The notes below the pieces were generated by a model. The model made no database searches and was not told the DNA's origin. It saw only the letters and a list, made by a program, of their open reading frames with translations. Below, in pieces: positions 18,472 through 27,799 of a stretch of DNA of 64,000 bases; positions within the stretch are counted from its first letter, which is position 1, and the number at the start of each line of letters is the position of its first letter. Both the position numbers and the translations under genes were made by a program. Source of the stretch: Flavobacteriia bacterium 40-80 (lineage in GTDB: Bacteria; Bacteroidota; Bacteroidia; Flavobacteriales_D; Crocinitomicaceae); assembly GCA_001899145.1 (NCBI GenBank), contig MKVF01000006.1, forward strand, positions 62,001 through 126,000. The letters run 5' to 3'.

Positions 18472-19035
18472 ATGAGAATGAACCCGTATTACCATCAGAC
18501 GGATTTTCAGCAGATCAAAGAGCTGGAAATTGTTGAGCTTGCTAAAAGCGATCCGACAAAGTTTGAAGCTTTGTACAAAAAGTATTATGAACAGATCTTC
18601 CGTTACATTTATCAGCGTGTGGAAGATAAAGAAACTGCTTTTGATCTGACTTCACAGGTATTTTTAAAAGCGATGAACAACATTTCCAAATACGAATACA
18701 GAGGAGTTCCGTTTTCCTCCTGGCTGTACCGTATTGCTAAAAGTGAGGTTTATCAGTCTTACCGGGATTTGAAGACGAACAGAGTGGTGAATGTTGATGT
18801 TTCAAATATTTCCAATTTGATGGAAGAAATGGAAGATGAATCCGGCCGGGAAGAACGTGTTTCAAAAGTGCTTCAAAACCTGAGAAACTTAAAGGAGCAG
18901 GATTTGTCGCTGATTGAGCTGCGTTTTTTTGAGAAACGTTCGTTCAAGGAAATCGCGGATATGTTGTATATCACCGAAAATAATGCAAAAGTTAAGTGTT
19001 TCAGAGTGATCGAAAAACTTAAAAAGATGATGTAA
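18472..19035 (+). CDS. RNA polymerase sigma-70 family factor (ECF type)
   Basis: Alternative sigma factor with region 2 at about residues 20-90 (FEALYKKYYEQIFRYIYQR...AFDLTSQVFLKAM) and region 4 at about 125-187 (L..LPE-like start replaced by LIELRFFEKRSFKEIADML, then ENNAKVKCFRVIEKLKK). The ATG at 18472 is chosen over an upstream TTG at 18442 because family members start about here and the extra residues show no conservation pattern. 187 residues is a normal ECF length. No anti-sigma gene is adjacent, which is unusual for ECF factors; a small unknown gene follows after a strong terminator. Confidence 0.9.
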   Translation: MRMNPYYHQTDFQQIKELEIVELAKSDPTKFEALYKKYYEQIFRYIYQRVEDKETAFDLTSQVFLKAMNNISKYEYRGVPFSSWLYRIAKSEVYQSYRDLKTNRVVNVDVSNISNLMEEMEDESGREERVSKVLQNLRNLKEQDLSLIELRFFEKRSFKEIADMLYITENNAKVKCFRVIEKLKKMM

Positions 19036-19041
19036 AAAAAC

Positions 19042-19078
19042 AAAAGCCTTGTATCTTCAGTCAGGATGCAGGGCTTTT
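19042..19078 (+). terminator. Intrinsic terminator after the sigma factor gene
   Basis: Fourteen-base stem with a few G-T pairs (AAAAGCCTTGTATC with GGATGCAGGGCTTTT), eight-base loop and trailing T-rich end. Confidence 0.8.
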
Positions 19079-19106
19079 AAATTATAAATATTAATAGTAA
19101 CTGCTT

Positions 19107-19340
19107 ATGAGCAAAATTTTATTCATTGAAAAAGAAAGGCTGACCTCTGAAGAAATTTCCAGATATATGGATTTTCAGCAGTTGTTTCAATTCAGGGAAG
19201 CAGCAGGAGTAGCAGAGGAAGAGTTGTTTGACATGGTTCCTGTAGAGAACTATGAACAAATTGAAGTTGAGTTAAATGTGATTAACAGTATTTCTGAATT
19301 AGAGAATAAAAAGAGATTTTTGAAATCATCCATTAATTAA
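19107..19340 (+). CDS. Small hypothetical protein (77 aa)
   Basis: Short acidic protein, 77 residues, with no signal peptide or membrane segment. It is predicted mainly helical (LTSEEISRYMDFQQLFQFREAAG...EVELNVINSISELENKK) and ends in a Leu/Glu/Lys helix. It has a clean ATG, a stop before an AT-rich intergenic region, and neighbour-like codon use, so I judge it real. It lies between the sigma factor terminator and the promoter of the outer-membrane protein. Function unknown; an anti-sigma or adaptor role is possible only by position. Confidence 0.55.
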   Translation: MSKILFIEKERLTSEEISRYMDFQQLFQFREAAGVAEEELFDMVPVENYEQIEVELNVINSISELENKKRFLKSSIN

Positions 19341-19425
19341 TATAACCATCTGAAAGGTTTGAGAATAATGTAAATTATTAACAATTATTTCTTTATATTT
19401 TTTCAATATTTAATACTATTATCAC

Positions 19426-19455
19426 TTTGATAAATAATTATTTATTATAACTTTG
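19426..19455 (+). promoter_or_regulatory. Strong Bacteroidota promoter before the outer-membrane protein gene
   Basis: TTTG (19426-19429), an 18-base spacer, then TAACTTTG (19448-19455), in an AT-rich gap, 30 bases before the ATG at 19485. Confidence 0.75.
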
Positions 19456-19484
19456 TCATTCAATTTGAATATAACTCAAATTAT

Positions 19485-20420
19485 ATGAAATTTTTAGCAA
19501 CTACATTCTGTTTAGTCTCCATGTTGTCGGTTTTTTCCCAGGCATCAAATTTTAACAGTCAGGGAGCATGGTCAAGAAATAAGAAAGAAATCGTAATGAG
19601 CTTAGGAGCTACTCAGTTTTTAGGTGATTTGGGAGGAAGAAACCGTATAGGGAAAGACTATACGATGGGAGATTTAAACTGGAAATCAACTAACTTTAAT
19701 ATCGGAGTAGGATTCAGATATCGTTTCCATAAGAATTTCGCCACAACTACCATGTTGAATATAGGTATGCTGAAAGGAGATGATGCGTTGACAGATGAGC
19801 CGATCCGTAACGCAAGAAATTTACACTTCAGATCACCATTGATTAACTTGAACCAACGTATTGAATGGATTATCTGGGCGAATGACAAAACAGGAAGCCG
19901 CTACGGAATGAAAGGAGGCGCTAAAAATCACAATTTTCAATTGTACGCTTTTACCGGGATCGGAATCGCATGGTTTAATCCTCAGGCTCGGTATCAGGGA
20001 AAATGGGTTAATTTAAGACCATTGAAAACAGAAGGACAGGGAATGGAAAATGGCCCTAAAAACTATCTTCCTATTACAGCTACGATCCCTGCAGGGCTTG
20101 GTGTGAAATTTGGTATCGCTAAAATGTGGACGCTGGGTATTGAAGCCATTTATTTAAAAACATTTTCTGATTATATAGATGACGTTTCAGGTTCCTATTA
20201 TGATCCTGCTATTCTGGCAGACAGAATCGGGCCGGCTTCAGCTTATCTGAGTAACCCTTCTTCGACACCGAGCTTGTTTAATCCGGGGTCTCAAAGAGGA
20301 GATAAAGACAAAGATGCTGTGTTCTACCTGAATATCATAGCAACTAAAAACATTACCTATAAAAATTATAGCTCTTCATTGAAAGTTAAGAGATATAAAT
20401 ACAAAAGATCTAAATTCTGA
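19485..20420 (+). CDS. Outer-membrane beta-barrel protein (DUF6089-like)
   Basis: Exported outer-membrane protein. Signal peptide about residues 1-21 (FSQA). Residues 30-130 follow the Bacteroidota DUF6089-like pattern: KKEIVMSLGATQFLGDLGG, then FNIGVGFRYRFHKNFATTTMLNIGMLKGDD. Repeated amphipathic strands continue to a basic C terminus (YKNYSSSLKVKRYKYKRSKF), unlike barrels that end in an aromatic residue. It has a near-consensus promoter and its own terminator, so it is monocistronic and probably well expressed. Porin, structural or gliding/secretion role cannot be chosen from sequence alone. Confidence 0.75.
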   Translation: MKFLATTFCLVSMLSVFSQASNFNSQGAWSRNKKEIVMSLGATQFLGDLGGRNRIGKDYTMGDLNWKSTNFNIGVGFRYRFHKNFATTTMLNIGMLKGDDALTDEPIRNARNLHFRSPLINLNQRIEWIIWANDKTGSRYGMKGGAKNHNFQLYAFTGIGIAWFNPQARYQGKWVNLRPLKTEGQGMENGPKNYLPITATIPAGLGVKFGIAKMWTLGIEAIYLKTFSDYIDDVSGSYYDPAILADRIGPASAYLSNPSSTPSLFNPGSQRGDKDKDAVFYLNIIATKNITYKNYSSSLKVKRYKYKRSKF

Positions 20421-20442
20421 TATTCAGAAATTAATTATATTC

Positions 20443-20473
20443 AAAGCGAGATTTACTTCTCGCTTTTTTTTTA
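20443..20473 (+). terminator. Intrinsic terminator after the outer-membrane protein gene
   Basis: Stem AAAGCGAGA / TCTCGCTTT with a six-base loop and a run of nine T. Confidence 0.85.
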
Positions 20474-20483
20474 CTTAAATGTC

Positions 20484-21518
20484 ATGTATAAAATAGTTCG
20501 TTTTTTCTTATTCTTTTTTGACCCTGAAGAAGTACATTATTTTACCGCAAAAGCATTGAATATTACTCTGAAAATTCCGGTTATAGGAAATATCTGGAAA
20601 AAGGTATTTGTTTTTGAAGATCCGCGGCTGGAAAGAGAAGTTTTTGGTTTGAAATTTAAAAATCCGGTGGGATTGGGAGCAGGCTTTGACAAAGATGCTA
20701 AAATGTACAAAGATCTTGTTCAGTGCGGGTTTGGATTTGTAGAAGTTGGAACGCTTACACCTGTAGGTCAGGAAGGAAATCCTAAAAAGCGCCTTTTCAG
20801 ATTAAAAAAGGATAAAGCAATTATAAACCGGATGGGATTTAATAATGAAGGAGCTATTGCTGCTGCTGAACGGCTGAAATTGCGGAAACGTCAGATCATA
20901 ATAGGTGGGAATATCGGAAAGAATAAGCTTACTCCAAATGAAGAAGCGACGTCTGATTACCTGAAATGTTTCAATGTGTTATACAAGCATGTGGACTATT
21001 TTGTAGTCAATGTTTCTTCTCCGAATACACCCAATCTTAGAGAACTACAGGAAAAAGAACCATTGAAACGGCTGCTGATAACACTTGTTGAAGAGCGAAA
21101 ACGTTTGAATATTACTAAACCGATCTTACTTAAGATCGCACCTGATTTGACAAACAGCCAGCTGGATGATATTGTTGAAATCGTTCTGGAGTCTGAAATT
21201 GACGGAATAATCGCGACAAATACGACTATTTCCAGAGATAATCTTAAAACCTCAAAGCAGGAGATTGATGCAATCGGAGCAGGAGGACTTTCGGGGAAAC
21301 CTTTGGCTCAAAGATCAACGGAAGTAATTCGTTACATTTCAGAAAAATCAAATAAAGCGTTTCCGATTATCGGGGTAGGCGGTATTTCCTCGCCTCAGGA
21401 TGCAATTGATAAATTAAAAGCAGGCGCTTCTTTGGTACAGATCTATACCGGATTCATTTATGAAGGTCCCGGTTTGGTAAAGCGGATCAATAAACGAATT
21501 TTGAAAGAAAAATTATAA
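20484..21518 (+). CDS. pyrD: Dihydroorotate dehydrogenase (quinone), class 2
   Basis: Oxidises dihydroorotate to orotate with electrons passed to the quinone pool; fourth step of pyrimidine synthesis. The N-terminal membrane-associating helix typical of class 2 enzymes is present (residues 1-40, [20 protein letters not shown]). The TIM barrel shows the family blocks [13 protein letters not shown] (about 58-70), [24 protein letters not shown] (with the catalytic Ser of class 2) and GIIATNTT...GGLSGKPL. Length 344 is normal. It leads an operon with HMG-CoA lyase (1-base gap) and a lipoprotein gene, and is 35 kb from pyrR-pyrB. A start immediately after the upstream terminator implies a very short leader. 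Confidence 0.96.
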   Translation: MYKIVRFFLFFFDPEEVHYFTAKALNITLKIPVIGNIWKKVFVFEDPRLEREVFGLKFKNPVGLGAGFDKDAKMYKDLVQCGFGFVEVGTLTPVGQEGNPKKRLFRLKKDKAIINRMGFNNEGAIAAAERLKLRKRQIIIGGNIGKNKLTPNEEATSDYLKCFNVLYKHVDYFVVNVSSPNTPNLRELQEKEPLKRLLITLVEERKRLNITKPILLKIAPDLTNSQLDDIVEIVLESEIDGIIATNTTISRDNLKTSKQEIDAIGAGGLSGKPLAQRSTEVIRYISEKSNKAFPIIGVGGISSPQDAIDKLKAGASLVQIYTGFIYEGPGLVKRINKRILKEKL

Positions 21519-21519
21519 T

Positions 21520-22383
21520 ATGGAGAAATTGAAGCTGATTGAATGCCCCAGAGATGCAATGCAGGGGCTTTCGGAATTCATTCCGACAGAAGTAAAGATA
21601 AAGTATCAGAACGTTTTGTTGAAATGCGGATTCGATACGCTGGATTTCGGAAGCTTCGTTTCTCCCAGGGCAATTCCTCAGATGCGTGATACGGCGGATC
21701 TTTTGAAAGGTTTGGAGCTGGACCGGACAACGACCAAGTTGCTGGCCATTATCGCCAACGAAAGGGGAGCAGAAGATGCGTTACAGTTTGAAGAAATAAG
21801 CTATTTGGGATACCCTTTCTCCATTTCAGAAACGTTTCAGATCAGAAATACGAATGCAACGATTGAAGAATCCTGGTCAAGAGTGGCAAATATTGCTGAA
21901 TTAACTTCTAAAAAAGGGAAGGAGCTGGTAGTTTATCTTTCCATGGGTTTCGGGAATCCTTATGGTGATCCGTGGAATGCTGAAGTGGTTTTTAAATGGG
22001 CAGAGCGTTTGAATAAAGAGCTGGGAATAAAAATATTAGCGTTGTCTGATACGATAGGAGCAGCTTCACCGGAATTAGTGTCGGATTTATTTACGAACAT
22101 CATTCCGGCTTTACCGGATGTGGAATTCGGAGCGCACCTTCATGTCAACCCTGTAAATGCTGAAAAAATTATTGCGGCAGCATATAACAGTGGCTGCAGG
22201 AGATTTGACAGTGCTGTAAAAGGTTTTGGGGGTTGTCCGATGGCAGAGGATAAGCTGACGGGAAATATGCCAACCGAAATATTGATTTACTGGCTGGAAA
22301 AAAATAAAATCGACACAGGAATTGATAACTTTTTCTTTGATGAAGCGTTACAATTGAGTACAACCGTTTTTCCAATACATTAA
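21520..22383 (+). CDS. Hydroxymethylglutaryl-CoA lyase
   Basis: Cleaves HMG-CoA into acetyl-CoA and acetoacetate, the last step of leucine breakdown. This is a DRE-TIM metallolyase: the start ECPRDAMQG carries the Arg-Asp pair, the metal-binding HLHVN motif is near residue 208, and the loop GGCPMA with the active-site Cys is near 238. The block SFVSPRAIPQM is diagnostic. The Glu that precedes SFVSP in well-studied enzymes is Asp here (LDFGSFVSP). Length 287 is normal. It is tightly coupled behind pyrD, a pairing with no obvious metabolic link. Confidence 0.92.
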   Translation: MEKLKLIECPRDAMQGLSEFIPTEVKIKYQNVLLKCGFDTLDFGSFVSPRAIPQMRDTADLLKGLELDRTTTKLLAIIANERGAEDALQFEEISYLGYPFSISETFQIRNTNATIEESWSRVANIAELTSKKGKELVVYLSMGFGNPYGDPWNAEVVFKWAERLNKELGIKILALSDTIGAASPELVSDLFTNIIPALPDVEFGAHLHVNPVNAEKIIAAAYNSGCRRFDSAVKGFGGCPMAEDKLTGNMPTEILIYWLEKNKIDTGIDNFFFDEALQLSTTVFPIH

Positions 22384-22386
22384 AAT

Positions 22387-23058
22387 ATGAAGAAAGCAGG
22401 AGATATTTTTTTTATTCTTTCTTTACTTGCACTGACAGTTTTAACAGCATGTAAAGAAAATTCAAATGAAGGAGAAGAAGGAGTGTCCGGAGATTCAGGT
22501 TCAAGCTCTGAGTCTGCCCCGATCAAGCCCAAAGAATATGAAGAAGAAATAGAAGTAATTTTTCAGGATAGTAAAGCAAATACGCCTTTGGAAGATTCAT
22601 TGCTGAAGGCTGTAAATCTTTGCAATCCGGACCAAAAAGATTTGAAGAACTATATGTCTCCGTCATGTAATTCTAAATTTTTTGAAGTATTTCCGTTAGT
22701 GAACAAAGCGACAATGCGTGATCGTTTTTTAGTGCTTTGCAGATCGGGCGTACATGGTTTTCCCGTGAGAAGAGTGATTGTCTTTGAAAAAGAAAATGGT
22801 ACTTATATGACGACTAATACTTTTGTAGCTGATTTGGTAGCCATGGAAAAATCAAAAAATTCAGAATATAAAGATTTAATTCTTCAGTTCATGGATACGG
22901 ACGAGAACCGTTTTGAGTGCCGTTATACCTGGAGAGAAGGAAGATACGCGTACGACAAGGTCATGAAAATTAATGGAAACCGAATTAAGACACAATACCT
23001 GGATTCCATGAAAGTGGAAATAGGAAGAGAGATTAGCAGATTGAGATTATCGTATTAA
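22387..23058 (+). CDS. Hypothetical lipoprotein
   Basis: Unrecognised lipoprotein. The signal ends LTAC with Cys22, followed by an acidic Glu/Ser/Gly linker of about 30 residues typical of surface or tethered lipoproteins in this phylum. The globular part (about residues 60-223) is mixed alpha/beta with a Lys/Arg-rich end and no motif I can name. It starts 3 bases after the HMG-CoA lyase stop, so it is the third gene of the pyrD operon. Function unknown. Confidence 0.75.
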   Translation: MKKAGDIFFILSLLALTVLTACKENSNEGEEGVSGDSGSSSESAPIKPKEYEEEIEVIFQDSKANTPLEDSLLKAVNLCNPDQKDLKNYMSPSCNSKFFEVFPLVNKATMRDRFLVLCRSGVHGFPVRRVIVFEKENGTYMTTNTFVADLVAMEKSKNSEYKDLILQFMDTDENRFECRYTWREGRYAYDKVMKINGNRIKTQYLDSMKVEIGREISRLRLSY

Positions 23059-23069
23059 GATATTTGCTC

Positions 23070-25295
23070 TTAATTCTTTAGCAGAGTAGCTTTTAGGCTT
23101 ACTTTCCCCACTAGAATTTTTGCCTGGCTGAATGTAGTATTTAAACGGTCAATGATAATTTTAGCTTTTTCACGGTCAAAATATTCTCCGGCCTTAACGT
23201 TCAGCTCTTCCTGCAGCCGGAACAAAATAGAAGCAGTTCTATAAGCGCTTAGTATTTGATTATAGGTCAGGTTATTCTTATTTTTCGCGTCCGCCACACT
23301 TTGATTTGTAATCTCAAATTTACTTCTCACCGGATCAGTGAAAGAATTGATTTCCATAATAATGGCGCGGTCAACAAAAATGTTTACTTCAGATGTTCGT
23401 AAACGCTTGAATGTGCTGTCTTCTTTTGAAGTAGGATAACTTTCCAGTTCTGTCTGAGAGGCATTGTAAACAGCTGCAAACCCGTTCCATTTCCCGATAC
23501 CGTTTCCTCTGGTGATCAACCTGAATTCCTTTTTCTTGTCCAGGAGCTGCTCTAAAAATACACGAACGCTCATGCTGTCTTCTTCCTGTAATACCGGACG
23601 GTCCAGCTTCCAGCTGTTAGAAGCAAACACATCATTAAACCGCAGTCGGACACGCGCATTATAATCCGGTTCCGTGGAGGTCACATTGATATGCATCATC
23701 ACTTCATCTGCCTGATTAGTGGTAGCTGTATTCGGGATAGCCAGCAGACGGATCTCAAATTGTTCTGCTTCCTGTTTTGCAGGAAATCTGAATTCCTGTG
23801 TTGTCATGTCGAAAGTAGTGGAATCTTCATAGATATATAATCCTTCGTTTACTGTAAAAGGAACCCAGTTTCTTCCAAATGCGTCCACTGCATGGTCCAG
23901 CTTGCTTTGTAAAATACTTCTTTTTTCCAGGGCAGCTTCTTTCTCTTTTTTCAGTGCCTGTATTTTTCGTTTGGTATCTTCCAGTTCACCGTTCTTCTGG
24001 ATATACAGCTGCTGCTTTTCCTTTCTGGTTTTCTTGTCATAATACGTTTTATCCAATTCTCCTGCGACCGCTTTTTTACTGTTTTTCTTCGTATGGATGG
24101 TATAGCTTGTAACGTTTGCAATATCGTGCTCAAGATTAAAAATCTGTGCCTTTAGGTCTTCTTTTTTATTTTCGTAAAAGCCAATCCAGTAGTCATATCC
24201 TTTCTTTCCATGTATTTTTTCGTCGATTACTGCAATCTGGTTTTTCAGCCCATTAATGATGTACTGATACGTAGTTCCTTTGGCAAAAGCGGAATCCGGT
24301 GAAAGAAAACGTGTCTCGCCTGACCCGAAAAGATGATAGGTCCTGCCGTTTTTTTCAATGACTACGGTTGTTTGTTTGTCGGTATTGTATCCCCAGATAT
24401 CCAGATGGATGTTGGTGATTTTATTATTCCCGAAGGTCTGAAAATCATTCCCTGCAACACGTCTGGGCTGGATAGGGGAAATGTCCTTTTCTTTTTGAGG
24501 AATAAACTGCAGCTGATAAGGGAACAGCCCGATGGCTTTAGGCAATCCTTTGTTCCAGCGCCCGTTTTCGTCTTTTTCCCGCTCTTCCAGCAATCCGGCA
24601 GTCAGGCTTCCGTCTCCCGCCGCGACAAGGACATTCTGAAACTGGTCGCTTCGTCCTCCTAAATGCTGGAAGATTTCCTGCGTACGCTGTTTAACATATT
24701 CATTGATGGATTTATTTATGGCGTTCAGTGTTGTCAACTGATCATTGTCATTTAGAAAATGAAAAGATTCTGCCATTTTGATCTTATCATTCAGATGCAG
24801 GCCGGGATTGAGCAGCTGCTCTGTTTTGGGATGAATGACTCTTCCTCCGTCTTCGTCTTTCAATGCTGCCGCTGGAAGGTGAAATAACAGCAGGTTTTCA
24901 AAACGTTCGTAACGGGACTGATAGATTTTAAAGGTTTCGTCATCCTTCATTCGTTTTGCCAGGAGTATTTTATTGAGTTCCCAGATAGCTACTTTGTTAG
25001 ATGCTTCTGCCAGAAGCCCTATCGGGGACTTTTGAATTTCGGAAGTATAGATTGTGAGAAATTCCGGGTTATTGATGATATGTGTTTCAATCGAGTCGTA
25101 ATTCAGCTTATTGTTACCGAACGTAATTTCAGGGCCTGTATAATTAAAGTAACGCCCGATATTATTTTCCAGAATCGGACTTTTCCTGACGATGTGGAAT
25201 AAATAAGCCCGCTCTTCTGTTGTTAAAGCATCTCCCTGAGCTGAAACATACAATGGTAGTATAAACAATAATGTAGTTAGTAATCGTATCATCAT
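23070..25295 (-). CDS. Large hypothetical exported protein (741 aa) with central coiled coil
   Basis: I do not recognise this family. It has a signal peptide (residues 1-19, YVSAQ). A helical N-terminal domain (about 25-235) is followed by a beta-rich part (about 285-355, including TVVIEKNGRTYHLFGSGETRF). A charged coiled coil spans about 360-475, and a beta-rich region with a GLYIYEDSTTFDMTTQEFRF segment precedes a helical C terminus. No catalytic motif, lipobox or T9SS domain is visible. It stands alone between convergent and same-strand neighbours. A candidate -7 box (TATTTTTG on the minus strand, 25371-25378) lies about 75 bases upstream. A periplasmic location is inferred from the signal. 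Confidence 0.8.
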   Translation of the reverse strand: MMIRLLTTLLFILPLYVSAQGDALTTEERAYLFHIVRKSPILENNIGRYFNYTGPEITFGNNKLNYDSIETHIINNPEFLTIYTSEIQKSPIGLLAEASNKVAIWELNKILLAKRMKDDETFKIYQSRYERFENLLLFHLPAAALKDEDGGRVIHPKTEQLLNPGLHLNDKIKMAESFHFLNDNDQLTTLNAINKSINEYVKQRTQEIFQHLGGRSDQFQNVLVAAGDGSLTAGLLEEREKDENGRWNKGLPKAIGLFPYQLQFIPQKEKDISPIQPRRVAGNDFQTFGNNKITNIHLDIWGYNTDKQTTVVIEKNGRTYHLFGSGETRFLSPDSAFAKGTTYQYIINGLKNQIAVIDEKIHGKKGYDYWIGFYENKKEDLKAQIFNLEHDIANVTSYTIHTKKNSKKAVAGELDKTYYDKKTRKEKQQLYIQKNGELEDTKRKIQALKKEKEAALEKRSILQSKLDHAVDAFGRNWVPFTVNEGLYIYEDSTTFDMTTQEFRFPAKQEAEQFEIRLLAIPNTATTNQADEVMMHINVTSTEPDYNARVRLRFNDVFASNSWKLDRPVLQEEDSMSVRVFLEQLLDKKKEFRLITRGNGIGKWNGFAAVYNASQTELESYPTSKEDSTFKRLRTSEVNIFVDRAIIMEINSFTDPVRSKFEITNQSVADAKNKNNLTYNQILSAYRTASILFRLQEELNVKAGEYFDREKAKIIIDRLNTTFSQAKILVGKVSLKATLLKN

Positions 25296-25391
25296 GAATG
25301 TAAAAATAGAAAGGATTTTGTTTTCAAAAGAATTCCGGTCTTAAAATAATGCACAATATTTCTTTCGTAACAAAAATAAAGCGGGAAATCG

Positions 25392-26141
25392 TTAATTCAG
25401 AGTGATCTTTTCTTCTCCCAGAAAACGGATGGCATCTCCTGCAGGCTTCAGCTTGATTCCTTTGTGCTTACCGGCATAATTTGTAATATGTTGCACCACT
25501 TCCTGAACATCATCTGAAAATAAGAATAACCTCAGGTCTTCCGGACTGATGGTTTTTTCCTGTTCCATCTGTTCAATATGTTCCTGGATATTGCGGTGAT
25601 ATTCAACGCCCATAATAACAATGGGAAATTTTTCAATTTTGCCTGTCTGGATAAGTGTAACTGTTTCGAAAAATTCATCCAGTGTTCCGAATCCGCCGGG
25701 AAGTACAATGAAGGCAAAAGAATATTTACGCAGCAGCTCCTTTCTGACAAAGAAATATTCAATCGTAACAAATTTATCCATGTAAGGATTTTCTTTTTGT
25801 TCATGAGGCAGCAGGATATTACATCCGACAGAAAGTCCGTCAACATCTTTTGCACCCCGGTTGGCTGCTTCCATGATTCCGGGGCCTCCGCCGGTCATAA
25901 TTGCAAAGCCTTTTTTCGCCAGCTCAGCCGCTACTTTACGGGCAAGGATATAATAATGATTGTTTTCTCCGAAGCGCGCGGAACCGAATATGGTAACTGT
26001 CGGTCCGAGAAAGTGCAGAGCGCGGAAGCCCTTTACAAATTGAGCAATAACTCCCAGTGTATATTTTAGTTCCTGCCAGCGGGTACGTGCTCCGCTCAAA
26101 AAACTTTTTTCTTCTCTTGAGAATGGATTTTGTCTGTTCAT
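25392..26141 (-). CDS. LOG-family Rossmann-fold protein (TIGR00730 type)
   Basis: Cytosolic lysine-decarboxylase-like fold protein; characterised relatives are nucleoside-5'-monophosphate phosphoribohydrolases (plant LOG, bacterial PpnN-like). Key motifs are present: GGGPGIMEAANRGA (about residue 90) and PGGFGTLDEFFE (about 150), which hold the phosphate-binding Gly and catalytic Glu. The true substrate may be a purine nucleotide rather than a cytokinin; this is unresolved in the family. It is slightly long (249 residues) with an N-terminal extension that includes FVKGFRALHFLGPTVTIFGSAR. It is separated from dnaA by a terminator. Confidence 0.88.
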   Translation of the reverse strand: MNRQNPFSREEKSFLSGARTRWQELKYTLGVIAQFVKGFRALHFLGPTVTIFGSARFGENNHYYILARKVAAELAKKGFAIMTGGGPGIMEAANRGAKDVDGLSVGCNILLPHEQKENPYMDKFVTIEYFFVRKELLRKYSFAFIVLPGGFGTLDEFFETVTLIQTGKIEKFPIVIMGVEYHRNIQEHIEQMEQEKTISPEDLRLFLFSDDVQEVVQHITNYAGKHKGIKLKPAGDAIRFLGEEKITLN

Positions 26142-26187
26142 TATCTGTTGTTCAGTTAAATAATCAGTGTGTTTATGTGAAAAATAA

Positions 26188-26213
26188 AAAATCCGACATT
26201 TCTGCCGGATTTT
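26188..26213 (-). terminator. Intrinsic terminator after dnaA
   Basis: Stem AAAATCCG / CGGATTTT with a ten-base loop; on the minus strand it is followed by a T-rich tract. Confidence 0.75.
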
Positions 26214-26217
26214 GTCT

Positions 26218-27648
26218 TTATTGTAATGTCAATTTTTTCTCTAAATCCTCTAAGTAGCCTTTGAACTGCTTATCCGTTTCCGCTAAATTAATGACAGTTC
26301 TGCATGCGTGAAGAACTGTGGCGTGATCTTTCCCGCCGCATTGTGCACCTATGCTGGCCAGAGAAGATTTTGTCATTTTTTTGCTGAAGAACATCGAAAT
26401 CTGGCGTGCCTGAACCACTTCACGTTTCCGTGTTTTTGATTTTAGCATGTCTATTGATAGATCGAAGTAATCACAAACGATTTTCTGGATATAATCAATG
26501 GAAACTTCCCTTGCAGTGTTTTTAACAAACTTATCGATCATCTGCTTTGCCAGATCCAACGTGATCGCTTTTTTATTCAGCGAAGCCTGTGCAAGAAGCG
26601 ATGTAAATGCGCCTTCCATTTCGCGGATATTCGTATTTACGCTATAAGCAAGGTATTCTACTACTTCATCCGGAAGTTCAATACCATTGCTATACATTTT
26701 CTTTTGAAGAATAGCGATCCGTGTTTCGAGGTCAGGAGTTGTTAAATCAGCTGATAATCCCCATTTGAAACGCGACAGAAGACGTTGTTCCATTCCCTGC
26801 ATCTCAACAGGCGGTTTATCTGAAGTCAGAATGATCTGCTTGTTGTTCTGATGTAAATGGTTGAAGATATGGAAGAAAACATCCTGTGTTTTTTCTTTTC
26901 CTGCAAAAAACTGAACGTCATCAATAATCAGCACGTCAATCATCTGATAGAAATGAATGAAATCATTGGTAGTCTGATTTTTGATCGCATCAATGAACTG
27001 GTGTGCGAATTTTTCCGATCCGACGTACAGAACGGTTTTGTTAGGATTCTGTTTTTTTATCTCAATACCGATGGCATGTGCCAGATGTGTTTTTCCAAGC
27101 CCTACGCCTCCATAGATTAACAAGGGATTAAATGCGGTTCCGCCGGGTTTATTTGCAACGGCAAAACCTGCGGATCTTGCCAACCGGTTACAATCTCCCT
27201 CTACAAAATTCTCAAATGAGTAGGACGGATTGAGGTTGGAATCAACATCTACCTTTTTCAGTCCGGGAATGATAAAAGGATTCCGGATTGGATTATCTCC
27301 TAGATTGATCGGCATATTCATCGGTTCATTTTTCAATGAATTCTTATCTGATGTAGGAAGCTTTACTGTATAAGGTTTCGTATTCCGGTCGCTATTTTCC
27401 ATAACGATGCTGTATTCAAGTCTTGCTTCGTGCCCGATTTCTTTTTTAATAACTTTCTTTAATAAAGTAATATAATGTTCTTCCAACCATTCGTAGAAAA
27501 AATGAGAAGGAACCTGGATCGTCAGGATATTGCTGTCAAGTCTTACAGGAATGATTGGTTCAAACCAAGTCTTGTAAGCTTGTAAAGCAATATTATCCTT
27601 GATGACTTTCAGGCATGCATCCCAAATTTCTGTATGGTTTTTGCTCAT
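26218..27648 (-). CDS. dnaA: Chromosomal replication initiator protein DnaA
   Basis: AAA+ initiator that binds oriC and opens the duplex. Start is set at the ATG at 27648 (MSKNHTEIWDACLKV), giving 476 residues; a longer open frame upstream has no family support. Domain I is at about 1-85, a variable linker to about 140, then AAA+ with Walker A GGVGLGKT (about 180) and Walker B LIIDDVQF. The arginine finger region GMEQRLLSRFKWG follows, then the DNA-binding domain IV with CGGKDHATVLHAC near the end. No consensus DnaA box was found in the 238 bases upstream, so oriC is probably elsewhere. Confidence 0.97.
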   Translation of the reverse strand: MSKNHTEIWDACLKVIKDNIALQAYKTWFEPIIPVRLDSNILTIQVPSHFFYEWLEEHYITLLKKVIKKEIGHEARLEYSIVMENSDRNTKPYTVKLPTSDKNSLKNEPMNMPINLGDNPIRNPFIIPGLKKVDVDSNLNPSYSFENFVEGDCNRLARSAGFAVANKPGGTAFNPLLIYGGVGLGKTHLAHAIGIEIKKQNPNKTVLYVGSEKFAHQFIDAIKNQTTNDFIHFYQMIDVLIIDDVQFFAGKEKTQDVFFHIFNHLHQNNKQIILTSDKPPVEMQGMEQRLLSRFKWGLSADLTTPDLETRIAILQKKMYSNGIELPDEVVEYLAYSVNTNIREMEGAFTSLLAQASLNKKAITLDLAKQMIDKFVKNTAREVSIDYIQKIVCDYFDLSIDMLKSKTRKREVVQARQISMFFSKKMTKSSLASIGAQCGGKDHATVLHACRTVINLAETDKQFKGYLEDLEKKLTLQ

Positions 27649-27799
27649 TATTTTGTGGTATTTATAAGTTATTTTATATTTTGGTTTTTTGTAATGGTTT
27701 CCTCTCAAAAGGGGAAGACAAATATTTGGATAAATTAGTTTAAAAAAAAATGATTTGCCTATTGATTTTTAAAAATATTTTACTTGTAACGAAAAGAGA

